The position numbers and the translations under genes were made by a program. 64,000 bases of DNA from positions 1-64,000 of the forward strand of contig NZ_PVTK01000007.1 of NCBI RefSeq assembly GCF_003002925.1, read 5' to 3'. Shown one piece after another: positions 17,616-25,901 of this stretch (positions are counted from its first letter, which is position 1; every line of letters begins with the position of its first letter). Below the pieces are notes generated by a model. It ran no database searches and was not told the DNA's origin. It saw only the letters and a list, made by a program, of their open reading frames with translations. Source of the DNA: Vreelandella songnenensis. Its GTDB lineage: Bacteria > Pseudomonadota > Gammaproteobacteria > Pseudomonadales > Halomonadaceae.

Positions 17616-18024
17616 TCAGGCGCGCCTCGACGCGCTCCAGAATCTGCCGGCTGACCTTGCCTACCAGCGGTTTGGCCGCCTTGTTGACGGCTTTTTCCAT
17701 CAAGCGGTTGCGGATTTCATAGCTCAGCGTCAGCGATACTTCCGTGCCTTCGGGCACTTCGCGAAGATGGTAACGACCCTGATTCTTGACCCCATCCAGT
17801 GATTCCCAGGCCAGCACATGGGGCGGCTTTATTTCGGTCACGGCTACTTCAAAGGCCCAGTCCATGCCCACGGCGCGCACGTGCCAGCGATAGCGGTCGT
17901 TCCCTAACGCGTCGATCGAGCGGATGAGGTCCGAATAGTCGGCAAAGTCTTCCACTCGGCGCAGTAGCTCAAACACCTCTTCGGGCGGAGCGTTGATGAT
18001 TTCACTGTGTTCTATGGTGGCCAT
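17608..18024 (-). CDS. SRPBCC-fold (RatA/COQ10-like) protein
   Basis: A 138-residue START/SRPBCC-fold protein. It opens with IEHSEIINAPPEEVFELLRRVEDFADY, the usual beginning of this fold, and contains WHVRAVGMDWAFEVAVTEI and a long C-terminal helix. Such proteins bind hydrophobic ligands; roles range from quinone chaperoning to cyclase activity. It resembles uncharacterised polyketide-cyclase/dehydrase entries more than canonical ribosome-associated RatA. The start at 18024 follows GAGGGAATC; an in-frame ATG at 18042 is less well placed. It forms a two-gene unit with the VTT protein. Confidence 0.75.
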   Translation of the reverse strand: MATIEHSEIINAPPEEVFELLRRVEDFADYSDLIRSIDALGNDRYRWHVRAVGMDWAFEVAVTEIKPPHVLAWESLDGVKNQGRYHLREVPEGTEVSLTLSYEIRNRLMEKAVNKAAKPLVGKVSRQILERVEARLNG

Positions 18025-18219
18025 GATTCCCTCTAACCGCACTAAAATATGAGCTTAGCAGGTTGTGACCCGCAAGCGATCAAACCAGAAACAGCAACCC
18101 ATCGGACTACGACTGGTCAGATGCGTTCTGTTTGCGTAAACTCCGCCCTCCCGGACCGGACCCCGGCATTTTGTGCAGTCTACCTGCACGAAAAATTCTC
18201 CGACTAATGAGTATCCAGC

Positions 18220-18927
18220 ATGTCCAACACTTCTTCTACCTCTCCCGCTGCACCCGCTACTGTCGTCATCTACTCTGGCGGCATGGATTCCTATACGGTG
18301 CTGCACCGCGCCTTGCGCGAAGGGCTGAACGTTCACGCCCTGTCTTTCAATTACGGGCAGCGTCATGCCCGTGAGCTGGAAGTAGCGACCCAGGTTTGCC
18401 AACAGCTGGGCGTTCCCCATCAGGTGGTCGACATCCGCGCCATTCATGGCCTGATCGACAGCTCCGCTCTGACCGATGCGACGCAAGCCATGCCCGATGG
18501 CGACTACGCCGATGATAATTTGCGCGCCACCGTTGTGCCAAACCGCAACATGATTCTGCTTTCGCTGGCGATTGCCAAGGCGGTCAACATTGGCGCAGAA
18601 CGCGTGGATTACGGCGCCCACGGCGGCGATCACGTGCTTTACCCAGACTGCCGGCCTGAGTTTGTAGAGGCCATGAATCAGGTAGCAGGCATTGCCAACT
18701 TCGAGCCCGTTGTCCTGCACGCCCCGTACCTCAAGGCCACCAAGGCCGAGATTCTGCGCGATGGCTTGTCGATGGGACTTGATTACCGGCATACCTGGAC
18801 CTGCTACGAAGGCCGTGCGCTTGCCTGCGGCAAGTGCGGCAGCTGCCGCGAGCGCCTGGAGGCATTTGCGGCCAATAATGCCACCGACCCCCTGGCTTAC
18901 GCCTCAACGGATCAGGTGAACGGCTGA
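18220..18927 (+). CDS. queC: 7-cyano-7-deazaguanine synthase QueC
   Basis: A 235-residue ATP-dependent enzyme converting 7-carboxy-7-deazaguanine to preQ0 in queuosine synthesis. It has the PP-loop SGGMDS at about residues 24-29 and a C-terminal zinc site [19 protein letters not shown]. The N-terminus carries a low-complexity [12 protein letters not shown] extension. Its stop overlaps the queE start (TGATG-type), so the genes are translationally coupled. A short hairpin, GTGCAG-loop-CTGCAC, lies 30 nt upstream. Confidence 0.95.
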   Translation: MSNTSSTSPAAPATVVIYSGGMDSYTVLHRALREGLNVHALSFNYGQRHARELEVATQVCQQLGVPHQVVDIRAIHGLIDSSALTDATQAMPDGDYADDNLRATVVPNRNMILLSLAIAKAVNIGAERVDYGAHGGDHVLYPDCRPEFVEAMNQVAGIANFEPVVLHAPYLKATKAEILRDGLSMGLDYRHTWTCYEGRALACGKCGSCRERLEAFAANNATDPLAYASTDQVNG

Positions 18928-19571
18928 TGTATCACGTCAAAGAAGCGTTCTATACCCTGCAGGGCGAAGGTGCCCAGGCCGGGCGCGCCAGCGTTTTCTG
19001 CCGTTTTACCGGCTGCAACCTCTGGTCAGGCCGCGAAGCGGACCGCGCCCAGGCCAAATGCACCTTCTGCGATACGGATTTCATCGGTACTGACGGTGTC
19101 AACGGCGGGCGTTTTGCAAGCGCCGCCGAACTGGGCGCCCACATCCAGGCGCTCTGGCCGGAAAATGCCAGAAACGCCACGCCCTATGTCGTGTTCACCG
19201 GCGGAGAGCCGCTGCTTCAACTGGACAAGGCGCTGATCGACACGCTGCATGAAGCCGGTTTTGAAATCGCCGTTGAAACCAACGGCACCTTGTTGCCACC
19301 GTCCGGTATCGACTGGGTATGCGTCAGTCCCAAGGGCAGTAATGCACTGGCGATTACCCAGGGCGATGAGTTGAAGCTTGTCTACCCACAGGCAGATGCG
19401 CCGCCCGAGCTCTTCAGCGAGCTGGCCTTCAAGCACTTCTTCCTGCAGCCCATGGATCTGGGCTTTCTGGCACAGCAGCCCGACCATGTAGCCAATACCA
19501 CCGAGTATTGTATGGCGAACCCGCAGTGGCGCCTCTCTCTTCAAACGCACAAGATCGCAGGGTTTGACTAA
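18927..19571 (+). CDS. queE: 7-carboxy-7-deazaguanine synthase QueE
   Basis: A 214-residue radical-SAM enzyme that contracts 6-carboxytetrahydropterin to 7-carboxy-7-deazaguanine. It has YTLQGEGAQAGRASVFCRF, then the cluster cysteines spread as FTGCNLWSG...CTFCDTDF, and FTGGEPLLQLD for SAM binding. The first cluster spacing is the expanded form seen in QueE rather than the usual CxxxCxxC. Coupled to queC and to the QueD-like gene by one-base junctions. Confidence 0.94.
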   Translation: MYHVKEAFYTLQGEGAQAGRASVFCRFTGCNLWSGREADRAQAKCTFCDTDFIGTDGVNGGRFASAAELGAHIQALWPENARNATPYVVFTGGEPLLQLDKALIDTLHEAGFEIAVETNGTLLPPSGIDWVCVSPKGSNALAITQGDELKLVYPQADAPPELFSELAFKHFFLQPMDLGFLAQQPDHVANTTEYCMANPQWRLSLQTHKIAGFD

Positions 19572-20404
19572 TGGCTTTATTCGTAAATCAGTTAACCCAT
19601 ATTGATGTCACGCTATGGTGCGCTGAGCGCGGGCTGGTAGGTTGTAGCTGGCAGGTAGATGCACTTCTGGAAGGAGCGCTTGGCGAAGACGGCATGCTGT
19701 TCGACTTCGGCGAAGTCAAACCCTGGATCAAGCGCACGCTGGATAGCGGGCTGGACCACACCCTGCTGGTGCCCGCCAACGCGCCGGGCATCAGTATCAG
19801 TGAATGCGAGGAAGGCCTGTGCATTCGCACGACAACCCCCTACGCCATGGAAGTGCGCGGCCCGGCAGAGGCGTTCAGCCTGCTTCCCTGGGAAGCCATT
19901 ACCCTTGAACAGGTTGCAAGCCACTTGAGTGGCGAGCTGACCGACCAGCGCCCCACCAACGTTGACCGGGTCACGCTCACCTTGAGCGATGAGGCGATTG
20001 ACGGGGCGGCTTACGGCTATACCCACGGTCTGAAGCGTCATCAGGGTAACTGCCAGCGCATTGCCCATGGCCACCGTTCACGGCTGGCAATCTGGCAATC
20101 TGGTCAGCGCCAGCCAGCGCTTGAAGCGCGCTGGGCGGACTGGCTGGATAACCGCTACCTGCTCGAACAGGCAGATATTCAAGACCAGGATGATGAAACC
20201 CTGACCTGCCGCTATCAGGCCGCCCAGGGCGAGTTCTTGATCCGCCTTCCCATAAGCCGCTGCGCCGTGCTGCCCGGCCCGACCACGGTCGAGAATATCG
20301 CTATCTGGCTGGCTCGCAGCCTAGCGCGGGATACCGGGCAGGCGACCCGTGTGCAGGCATTTGAAGGTATCAACAAGGGTGCGTTTGCAGAATCTGCCCC
20401 ATGA
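19571..20404 (+). CDS. queD: Double-length 6-carboxytetrahydropterin synthase (QueD)-like protein
   Basis: A 277-residue T-fold (PTPS/QueD) relative, twice the usual ~120 residues. Residues 13-63 align with one unit: VTLWCAERGLVGCSWQVD, then DFGEVK (45-50) and LDH (61-63). The zinc HGH of this unit is replaced by VGC at about 23-25. The second unit has the catalytic and zinc motif Cys161-x4-HGH (166-168) with an earlier H152, but lacks the DFG..LDH segment. The end, TVENIAIWLARSL followed by FEGINKGAFAE, matches the C-terminal T-fold part with the conserved Glu. Its place after queC-queE supports the role of making 6-carboxytetrahydropterin from dihydroneopterin triphosphate. Activity is inferred, not shown. 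Confidence 0.75.
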   Translation: MALFVNQLTHIDVTLWCAERGLVGCSWQVDALLEGALGEDGMLFDFGEVKPWIKRTLDSGLDHTLLVPANAPGISISECEEGLCIRTTTPYAMEVRGPAEAFSLLPWEAITLEQVASHLSGELTDQRPTNVDRVTLTLSDEAIDGAAYGYTHGLKRHQGNCQRIAHGHRSRLAIWQSGQRQPALEARWADWLDNRYLLEQADIQDQDDETLTCRYQAAQGEFLIRLPISRCAVLPGPTTVENIAIWLARSLARDTGQATRVQAFEGINKGAFAESAP

Positions 20405-20685
20405 ACGATGCAGACCTCATTGCCAAGCAGAGCACCGGCTGCCGCGCGGGGTGCGGCGCCTGCTGCATTGCACCCTCCATCAGCTCCGCGATCCCCGGCA
20501 TGCCGGATGGCAAGCCTGCCGGGGTTCGCTGCGTGCAGCTGGATGATCACAATCTGTGCAAGCTATTCGGCACCCCGGAAAGGCCCGCCGTGTGCGGGCA
20601 TTTTCAGTTCGAGGCCAGCGTGTGCGGCGAGCACCGGGATCAGGCGCTCGCCACGCTGACCTATCTTGAGGCAGCTACCGGCTAG
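20401..20685 (+). CDS. YkgJ-family cysteine cluster protein
   Basis: A 94-residue protein with CRAGCGACC near residues 14-22 and further Cys at about 44, 53, 65 and 74. This pattern fits the YkgJ/UPF0153 (CxxxCxxCC) zinc- or iron-chelating family. Function unknown. Its ATG overlaps the stop of the QueD-like gene (ATGA), so it is probably the fourth cistron of the queuosine operon. Confidence 0.85.
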   Translation: MNDADLIAKQSTGCRAGCGACCIAPSISSAIPGMPDGKPAGVRCVQLDDHNLCKLFGTPERPAVCGHFQFEASVCGEHRDQALATLTYLEAATG

Positions 20686-20707
20686 CGCCCATAGCAGCCT
20701 TTGCAGC

Positions 20708-23700
20708 TTAACCCTCGATATCCACCGGCTGGGCCAGACGGCGGTCCAGCAGGCTCGCCCAGCGCACCAGCACCGGCGCATCGCTATGGCTCACATCACC
20801 CAGCAAATGACGAAAAGCCTCCCTGGCCTTCGAGTCGGCGGGTTCGATATGAGTAAGCCAGAACTCGAGCGCTGCCAGTTCATGGTGGCGATTGCCATGC
20901 TCGCGGGCCTGCATGATCGCCATCTCGCCAAGCGAGCGAACTTCCTCGGCCGGCCGGCCCAACCGCTGGCGTACCTTGGCAAGTAGCGTTGCCAGTTCAG
21001 GCAAAAAGAGCGTGGTCCGCTCTCGGGCAATGACCAGGCAGTGATCGATATACCCCTCGGCGGTATCCAGCTCGCCAAGCGTCATGCACGCATCGATATA
21101 CCATAAAGAAGGCCGCTGGTAGCGGTCACGCCCCTTGAGCTCACTCATCTGATCGAGGCTCTCGCGCAGATGAGCGAGCCCGCCTGCGTCCCCTGCCAGC
21201 GCGCGCTGCCAGCCCATTACCGCTTGCGCGGAGATCTGCCATAGCTGCAGATCCGGCGTGCCGCTGATAGCGGCGGCGTACTCTGCCTGGCGCGCGGCCA
21301 GATGTACATGGCCCAACTGGCGGTACAGGGCGGCGGCAAACATGTGGGCCATGGCCAGCGTACCCGGGTGGCCGATCTTTTCTGCCAGGCGCAGCGCCGC
21401 CGACACCTGGCGCTCGGCGCGCTGGTAGTCACCGCGCAGGCATAGCGCCCAGCCTTGAAAGCAAGCAGCCGTGACTTGCGGATGATCGGAAAACGGCAGC
21501 CACTCGATCATCATCTGGACATTGAGTGGATCGATTTCATCCAGATGATCATGGGCCTGCTGGATGCGCCCGGCCCAGTATTCGCACTGGGCACGCGCAT
21601 AGTCAGCAAGCCTTCGATAGCGTGGATCTTCCAGGCGCTCGGCAATGTCGGCAAGAGTCGAGGCCAGCGCGAAGGCATCCGCGTGGGCGTAGCGCTGGCT
21701 GCGCCCGACCCACAGCCCCCATTTGACCAGAAACACCTGCTCAAGCTCTTCAGGGTCATCCAGGCTATCGCGGCCCGATTCGCGCAGCAGCTCTCGGGCG
21801 CGAACGAAACTTTCGTGCGCCGTGGGCGAACCGTGGCCTTCAAGCGCGAAGGCCGCCTGGCCGCGTACCGTCAGCAGGCTGACCTCACGCTCGATTTCAT
21901 GCTCGACGTGACGCAGGCTGGCAAGCCCTGCATCGGCCATGCGCAGCGCCGTGCGGTTAGCGCTGGCCTTGAGCGCCTCACGGGCAGAGAGTTCGAAGTA
22001 GCGCGCGCCACGGGCGTAGTGGCCGCTACGGCGCAGGTGAGACGCAAAGTCCCCCGGATGGCGGCTGATCCACATGGGAAAGCGCTCTTCAATCAGCGTG
22101 ACCACCTGCTGATGAAGCTTCACCCGTACATCGCGCGGGCAGGACAGGTAGGCCGCTTCCTGAAGCAGTTGATGGATGAACTGGTACTCCTGCTCACCCA
22201 CTTCCTTCTGCACAGGCTCGATGATCTCGAGCTGACGCATATGCTCGATGGCCTGGGCCAGCCTCGACGCCTCCCAACCGCTGCATTCAAGCAGAAAGTC
22301 CAGCCGGAAGCGTTTACCCAGCACGGCCGCCACGTGAGCGATCGAGCGGTCGGCCTCCAACTGCTCGATACGGCTGGCCAGCAGGCCGAGCAGCCCTTTG
22401 GGCAGCTCGTCGAACTGCACGCTGCGCCCCTCACGCCGATCCATATCCAGGCGCCGGCAAATCTCCTGCAGATACAGGGGCACGCCGTCGCAGCGCTCGA
22501 TGATCTGATTACGCAGCCGTGGGCTCAGGTGAATGCGATACCGCCTCGACAGCTGGGACAGCAGCCGCGATGACTGCAGGACATCGAGCCGCCCTAGAGT
22601 GATCTGCTGGTCCCAGTGAAGCTTCACGGGCAGCGCTTCGCGGCCGTGATGGCTCGCGATCAGCATGAAGGCTGTGTTGATGGGCAGGCGCGCCTGCAGC
22701 CCGGCCAATACCTTGAAGGAGGGTTCGTCCAGCCACTGCAGATCATCCACCATGAGTGCCAGCGTGCGCTCCTGGGTCTGGCGATCGACCAGACGATGCA
22801 GCAGTTGCACCACAAGCTCGACCGCCTCGCCATTCTGGGCCAGCTGAGTAATCTCATGAACGTCACGAACGCCTAGCGCCTCTTCAAGCAAGTGCTGACG
22901 CCCCTCTTCCAAAGGCTTCAACTCAAGGCTTGCCTGCAAGGCATGCAGACTCTCAAGCGTAGGCGCGGCATCCAGGTACCAGGCTACCAGGCTGCGGGCG
23001 ATACCGTAGGGCTCGAGCACCGATAGCCGCGTGGTGGGCTGCCAGCAGATCGACGCATCGCGGCTCAGCTCAAGCTGACGAAACCCGACCATGAGCGCGG
23101 ATTTGCCCATTCCCGACGCGCCGCGCACCAGCACACTCTGGCGCAGCCCAATGCCCGCCCGAGCCAGGGCATCGCGCAGCGTGCGCAGCGAGGTTTCCCG
23201 ACCCACCAGGCTCGGCGGCAGCGCATCACGCCCGCCTTCATTCTGGCCCAGCACCAGCGCACGCAAGCGCACCCGCCCGTCGCTTGCCACCAGGCGCGAC
23301 ACCAGGCGCGGCTGCAGATCGAGCGCCGGAGGCATATGCTGGCTGGCCTCCTGAGAGATCACCAGCTCGCTGCCTTCAGCCGCACTCATCAGCTCAAGCG
23401 CCACCTGGGTTACCTGGCCTAGCGGGTCGGCCAACTGGCGCTCGGCGAGATACACCACCCGCCCGCTGTGCAAACCGGCGGCCAGTTCAAAGGTAGGCGG
23501 TCCATTCTCGCCCTCCCAGTGACGCGCCGACTCCTGGGGAAGCGCCTGCTGGCAGTGCTCGTAAAGGGCCACCAGCTCCGCCAGCTGATGAGCCGGCCCG
23601 TGAGTGCCAAAACAGGCAAGCCCCAGCCCTCCGGTTGCGCCTGGCAGCCAGAACCCGCCCAGGTGGTGACACTGCTGCTCCAGCCAGCGCAGCAGCTCAA

Positions 23701-24607
23701 GCTGCAGTGCCAGGCAGTTACGCGTGGCCGAACGCTCCTGCCAATCGCCCTTGAGGCGTAACCGAATCGCCATGACGGAGAGCTGGCGAAGCTCGATTTC
23801 ATCATCGCGCAGCGGCTTGCTGTCTGCTGCCAGCACGCGTGAAAAAGCCCCCTGCGGGCTCATGGCGCGCGGGTCGTGAGAGCCATCGGACCAGTAGCTT
23901 GCGAGCTGCAGAAAGCTGGGTTCAGGCTGCTGGCCGGAAAGCGCCAGCAGTTGCAGATAGCCGTTGTACTGCTCGTGCGCGGCGGCAATCTGATTCTGCT
24001 CGGCAAGTTGGCGCACCAGGCGCTCATGAAACGGCGCATAGCCGGAAAAGCGGCTGACCAGCCCTTCGAGCATGGCATCGGGCGCTTCATCGGAAGTTTC
24101 CAGCGCCTGCTCGGCGAAGCGGATCACGCGCTGGCGCCATTCGTTGCGCACCTGCACCAGCCACCGCTGATACTCGCTGCAGCTCGCCAACTGAAGTTCT
24201 TCAACCAGGTCGCCCTGATAGCACGCCAGCACTGCTTCAAGCGTTGTCAGGTCCCGCGGGCCTTCCAGCAACTGCTGTAGCTCGTGCAGGTCAACTCGCC
24301 AGTTGGGCGGCATCTGAAACGCGATGGTCTGACGCGAAACAGTCAGCACCTGATCGGCCTGGCTACCCAGCGAATGACGCAGGCAGTGCAGCGCATGGCG
24401 CAGGTTGGTTCTGCCGGATGACAACCCCTGGTCTGGCCATAAAAGCTCGGCCAGAACCGCGCGGTTGACCGGCTGACGATGAAGCAGCAGATACACCAGC
24501 AGCGCCTTGACCTTGTCATAGCTGAAGTGGGTCAGCACATCATCGCCCCTGGAAAGGGCAAAATGGCCAAAAAGAACTAGCTGATCAGACTCACAAGCAT
24601 CGCGCAT
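20708..24607 (-). CDS. BTAD / AAA-ATPase / TPR multidomain transcriptional regulator
   Basis: A 1299-residue regulator. Residues ~10-95 look like an OmpR-type winged helix (HFSYDKVKALLVYLLLHRQ and NLRHALHCLRHSL), followed to ~240 by a bacterial transcriptional activation domain. Residues ~270-450 resemble a degenerate class III nucleotide-cyclase module (AAGLHSGRVVYLAERQLADPLG...ALELMSAAEGSELVISQEA) without the catalytic metal pair that I can recognise. An STAND-like ATPase follows, with Walker A GASGMGKS (496-503) and MVDDLQWLDEPS as Walker B. From ~850 to the end it is TPR-rich. This architecture is common in actinobacterial SARP-type regulators and MalT-like proteins. Targets and ligand are unknown. 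It is followed by no partner gene; miaE lies 30 bp upstream. Confidence 0.8.
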   Translation of the reverse strand: MRDACESDQLVLFGHFALSRGDDVLTHFSYDKVKALLVYLLLHRQPVNRAVLAELLWPDQGLSSGRTNLRHALHCLRHSLGSQADQVLTVSRQTIAFQMPPNWRVDLHELQQLLEGPRDLTTLEAVLACYQGDLVEELQLASCSEYQRWLVQVRNEWRQRVIRFAEQALETSDEAPDAMLEGLVSRFSGYAPFHERLVRQLAEQNQIAAAHEQYNGYLQLLALSGQQPEPSFLQLASYWSDGSHDPRAMSPQGAFSRVLAADSKPLRDDEIELRQLSVMAIRLRLKGDWQERSATRNCLALQLELLRWLEQQCHHLGGFWLPGATGGLGLACFGTHGPAHQLAELVALYEHCQQALPQESARHWEGENGPPTFELAAGLHSGRVVYLAERQLADPLGQVTQVALELMSAAEGSELVISQEASQHMPPALDLQPRLVSRLVASDGRVRLRALVLGQNEGGRDALPPSLVGRETSLRTLRDALARAGIGLRQSVLVRGASGMGKSALMVGFRQLELSRDASICWQPTTRLSVLEPYGIARSLVAWYLDAAPTLESLHALQASLELKPLEEGRQHLLEEALGVRDVHEITQLAQNGEAVELVVQLLHRLVDRQTQERTLALMVDDLQWLDEPSFKVLAGLQARLPINTAFMLIASHHGREALPVKLHWDQQITLGRLDVLQSSRLLSQLSRRYRIHLSPRLRNQIIERCDGVPLYLQEICRRLDMDRREGRSVQFDELPKGLLGLLASRIEQLEADRSIAHVAAVLGKRFRLDFLLECSGWEASRLAQAIEHMRQLEIIEPVQKEVGEQEYQFIHQLLQEAAYLSCPRDVRVKLHQQVVTLIEERFPMWISRHPGDFASHLRRSGHYARGARYFELSAREALKASANRTALRMADAGLASLRHVEHEIEREVSLLTVRGQAAFALEGHGSPTAHESFVRARELLRESGRDSLDDPEELEQVFLVKWGLWVGRSQRYAHADAFALASTLADIAERLEDPRYRRLADYARAQCEYWAGRIQQAHDHLDEIDPLNVQMMIEWLPFSDHPQVTAACFQGWALCLRGDYQRAERQVSAALRLAEKIGHPGTLAMAHMFAAALYRQLGHVHLAARQAEYAAAISGTPDLQLWQISAQAVMGWQRALAGDAGGLAHLRESLDQMSELKGRDRYQRPSLWYIDACMTLGELDTAEGYIDHCLVIARERTTLFLPELATLLAKVRQRLGRPAEEVRSLGEMAIMQAREHGNRHHELAALEFWLTHIEPADSKAREAFRHLLGDVSHSDAPVLVRWASLLDRRLAQPVDIEG

Positions 24608-24636
24608 GGTACATATCCTGCCTGGGCGAGCGGCGC

Positions 24637-25293
24637 TTAAGCAGGCACACCGCTATGAAAACGAAAAGCCGTATCGGGTGACGTTATCAGCTCGGCTTCC
24701 CGGGCGACAAAAAAAGCGATTCTTTCATCAATGGAATCCTTGGTTTGCTGGCGGGCAAGCAGAAGATAGTCCTCAAAATGACGCCCCTCGGACTTCACCA
24801 GCGTGCGATAGAACCTGGCCAGTTCCTCATCCAGATAGGGAATCAGCCGAGCAAAACGTTCGCAGCTGCGTGCTTCGATCAAGCCACCGATGATGAGTAC
24901 ATCCACCAGCCGTTCAGGGTCGTTACTGCGCAGATGGCGGCGCAGGCCTTCGGCGTAGCGCGAGGCGGTCAGATGACGGTAAGCCACGCCACGCTTTTCC
25001 ATCAACCCCACCACCTGCTCGAAATGTAAAAGCTCTTCCCGGGCCAGCTGGGACATCTTGCTTAGCAGCAGCGGCTGGTCCACGTAGCGATACAGCAGGC
25101 TCATGGCAGTGGAAGCTGCCTTCTTTTCGCACTGAGCATGATCGATCAGGAGTGTTTCAGGATTATCCAACGCCCACTGGAGCCAGCTATCCGGCGTTGG
25201 GCAGGCGAGAAACGCATTCAGGCTCTCGGGCAGCAGGTCGTCTGCCTTGAGCTCGTGCCCCGCCGTTTTCAGTTCAGCTAATGGTAGTGACAT
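24637..25293 (-). CDS. miaE: tRNA-(ms2io6A) hydroxylase MiaE
   Basis: A 218-residue non-haem di-iron monooxygenase that hydroxylates ms2i6A37 in tRNA. The ferritin-like iron ligands appear in CEKKAASTAMSL, REELLHFEQV, EARSCERFA and SEGRHFEDYL. Length is that of Pseudomonas-type MiaE. It implies the strain makes ms2i6A (MiaA, MiaB) although those genes are elsewhere. It is transcribed towards the large regulator. Confidence 0.93.
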   Translation of the reverse strand: MSLPLAELKTAGHELKADDLLPESLNAFLACPTPDSWLQWALDNPETLLIDHAQCEKKAASTAMSLLYRYVDQPLLLSKMSQLAREELLHFEQVVGLMEKRGVAYRHLTASRYAEGLRRHLRSNDPERLVDVLIIGGLIEARSCERFARLIPYLDEELARFYRTLVKSEGRHFEDYLLLARQQTKDSIDERIAFFVAREAELITSPDTAFRFHSGVPA

Positions 25294-25901
25294 AACAGTA
25301 TTCCGAGCGCTTTCTCACAATGGTACGAATCACTAACGCCACAGGCGCTCTCCCCGTTGGCGGCTCTACCTGATGAATTCATGCAAGCCGCTAACTTTAG
25401 TTATTATCATTTCTTGTCGCATCCAACGCTAATATCTGGCTCGATAGGTTCGAGCCCTCGATGGCCGCCGCCCCGGGAAGTGGCCTGGACGTCTAGTCCT
25501 TGAGCTATGGTAACGCGGTGTTACATCAATCACACCCATCACGTCTTTAATCGGCGTGCGTCCTGTTTCACCTTAAACGTTTTATCGTAAAAATACTTAG
25601 CCTGATAGCAAAAAAACGGCAAACCCCGAGGTCCATCGCCTTTCATACTTAACCTTACGCTTGCCACAAGCATCCGGCACAAGTACTCAGCACATTGCAA
25701 AAGGGCTTAGCAGATAAGGCTTAGCAGAAAGTACAAGAGGCAGGCTGATGCCTTCTTCTTAACATTGTCGACAGTTTCCCGTAGAATCCCCGCCATCCAA
25801 CCAGACGCTGTTTGTCAAGCGTATGTCATGTGTCCGAGCGCGCGCTCAAACACCGTGAAATCGTGCGTTCGCCACCATAAAGCAGATGAGAGGGCCCCAA
25901 C
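25294..25901. other. 608-bp divergent gap between miaE and acnB
   Basis: No convincing gene. Contents: a 7-bp inverted repeat GGCTCGA...TCGAGCC (25438-25456), a direct repeat of GGCTTAGCAGA at 25704-25714 and 25718-25728 (period 14 bp), and the acnB promoter. The gap is long for this gene-dense window and leaves a roughly 115-nt acnB leader after the promoter. Confidence 0.6.
25759..25787 (+). promoter_or_regulatory. Probable acnB promoter
   Basis: TTAACA (25759-25764), 17 bp, TAGAAT (25782-25787). This would start the transcript near 25794 and give a leader of about 108 nt. Confidence 0.65.

Noticed and set aside
18173..18189. Short hairpin GTGCAG-TCTAC-CTGCAC followed by an A-rich stretch before queC, considered as a preQ1 riboswitch.
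   Set aside because: The 5-nt loop is too short for the preQ1-I pseudoknot and the A-rich tail lacks the conserved pairing partner; no ribosome-site sequestration is apparent.
25438..25456. GGCTCGA...TCGAGCC with GGTTCGAGCCC, considered as a tRNA T-arm or an attachment-site remnant.
   Set aside because: No acceptor, anticodon or D-arm is present around it, and no integrase or island genes are nearby.
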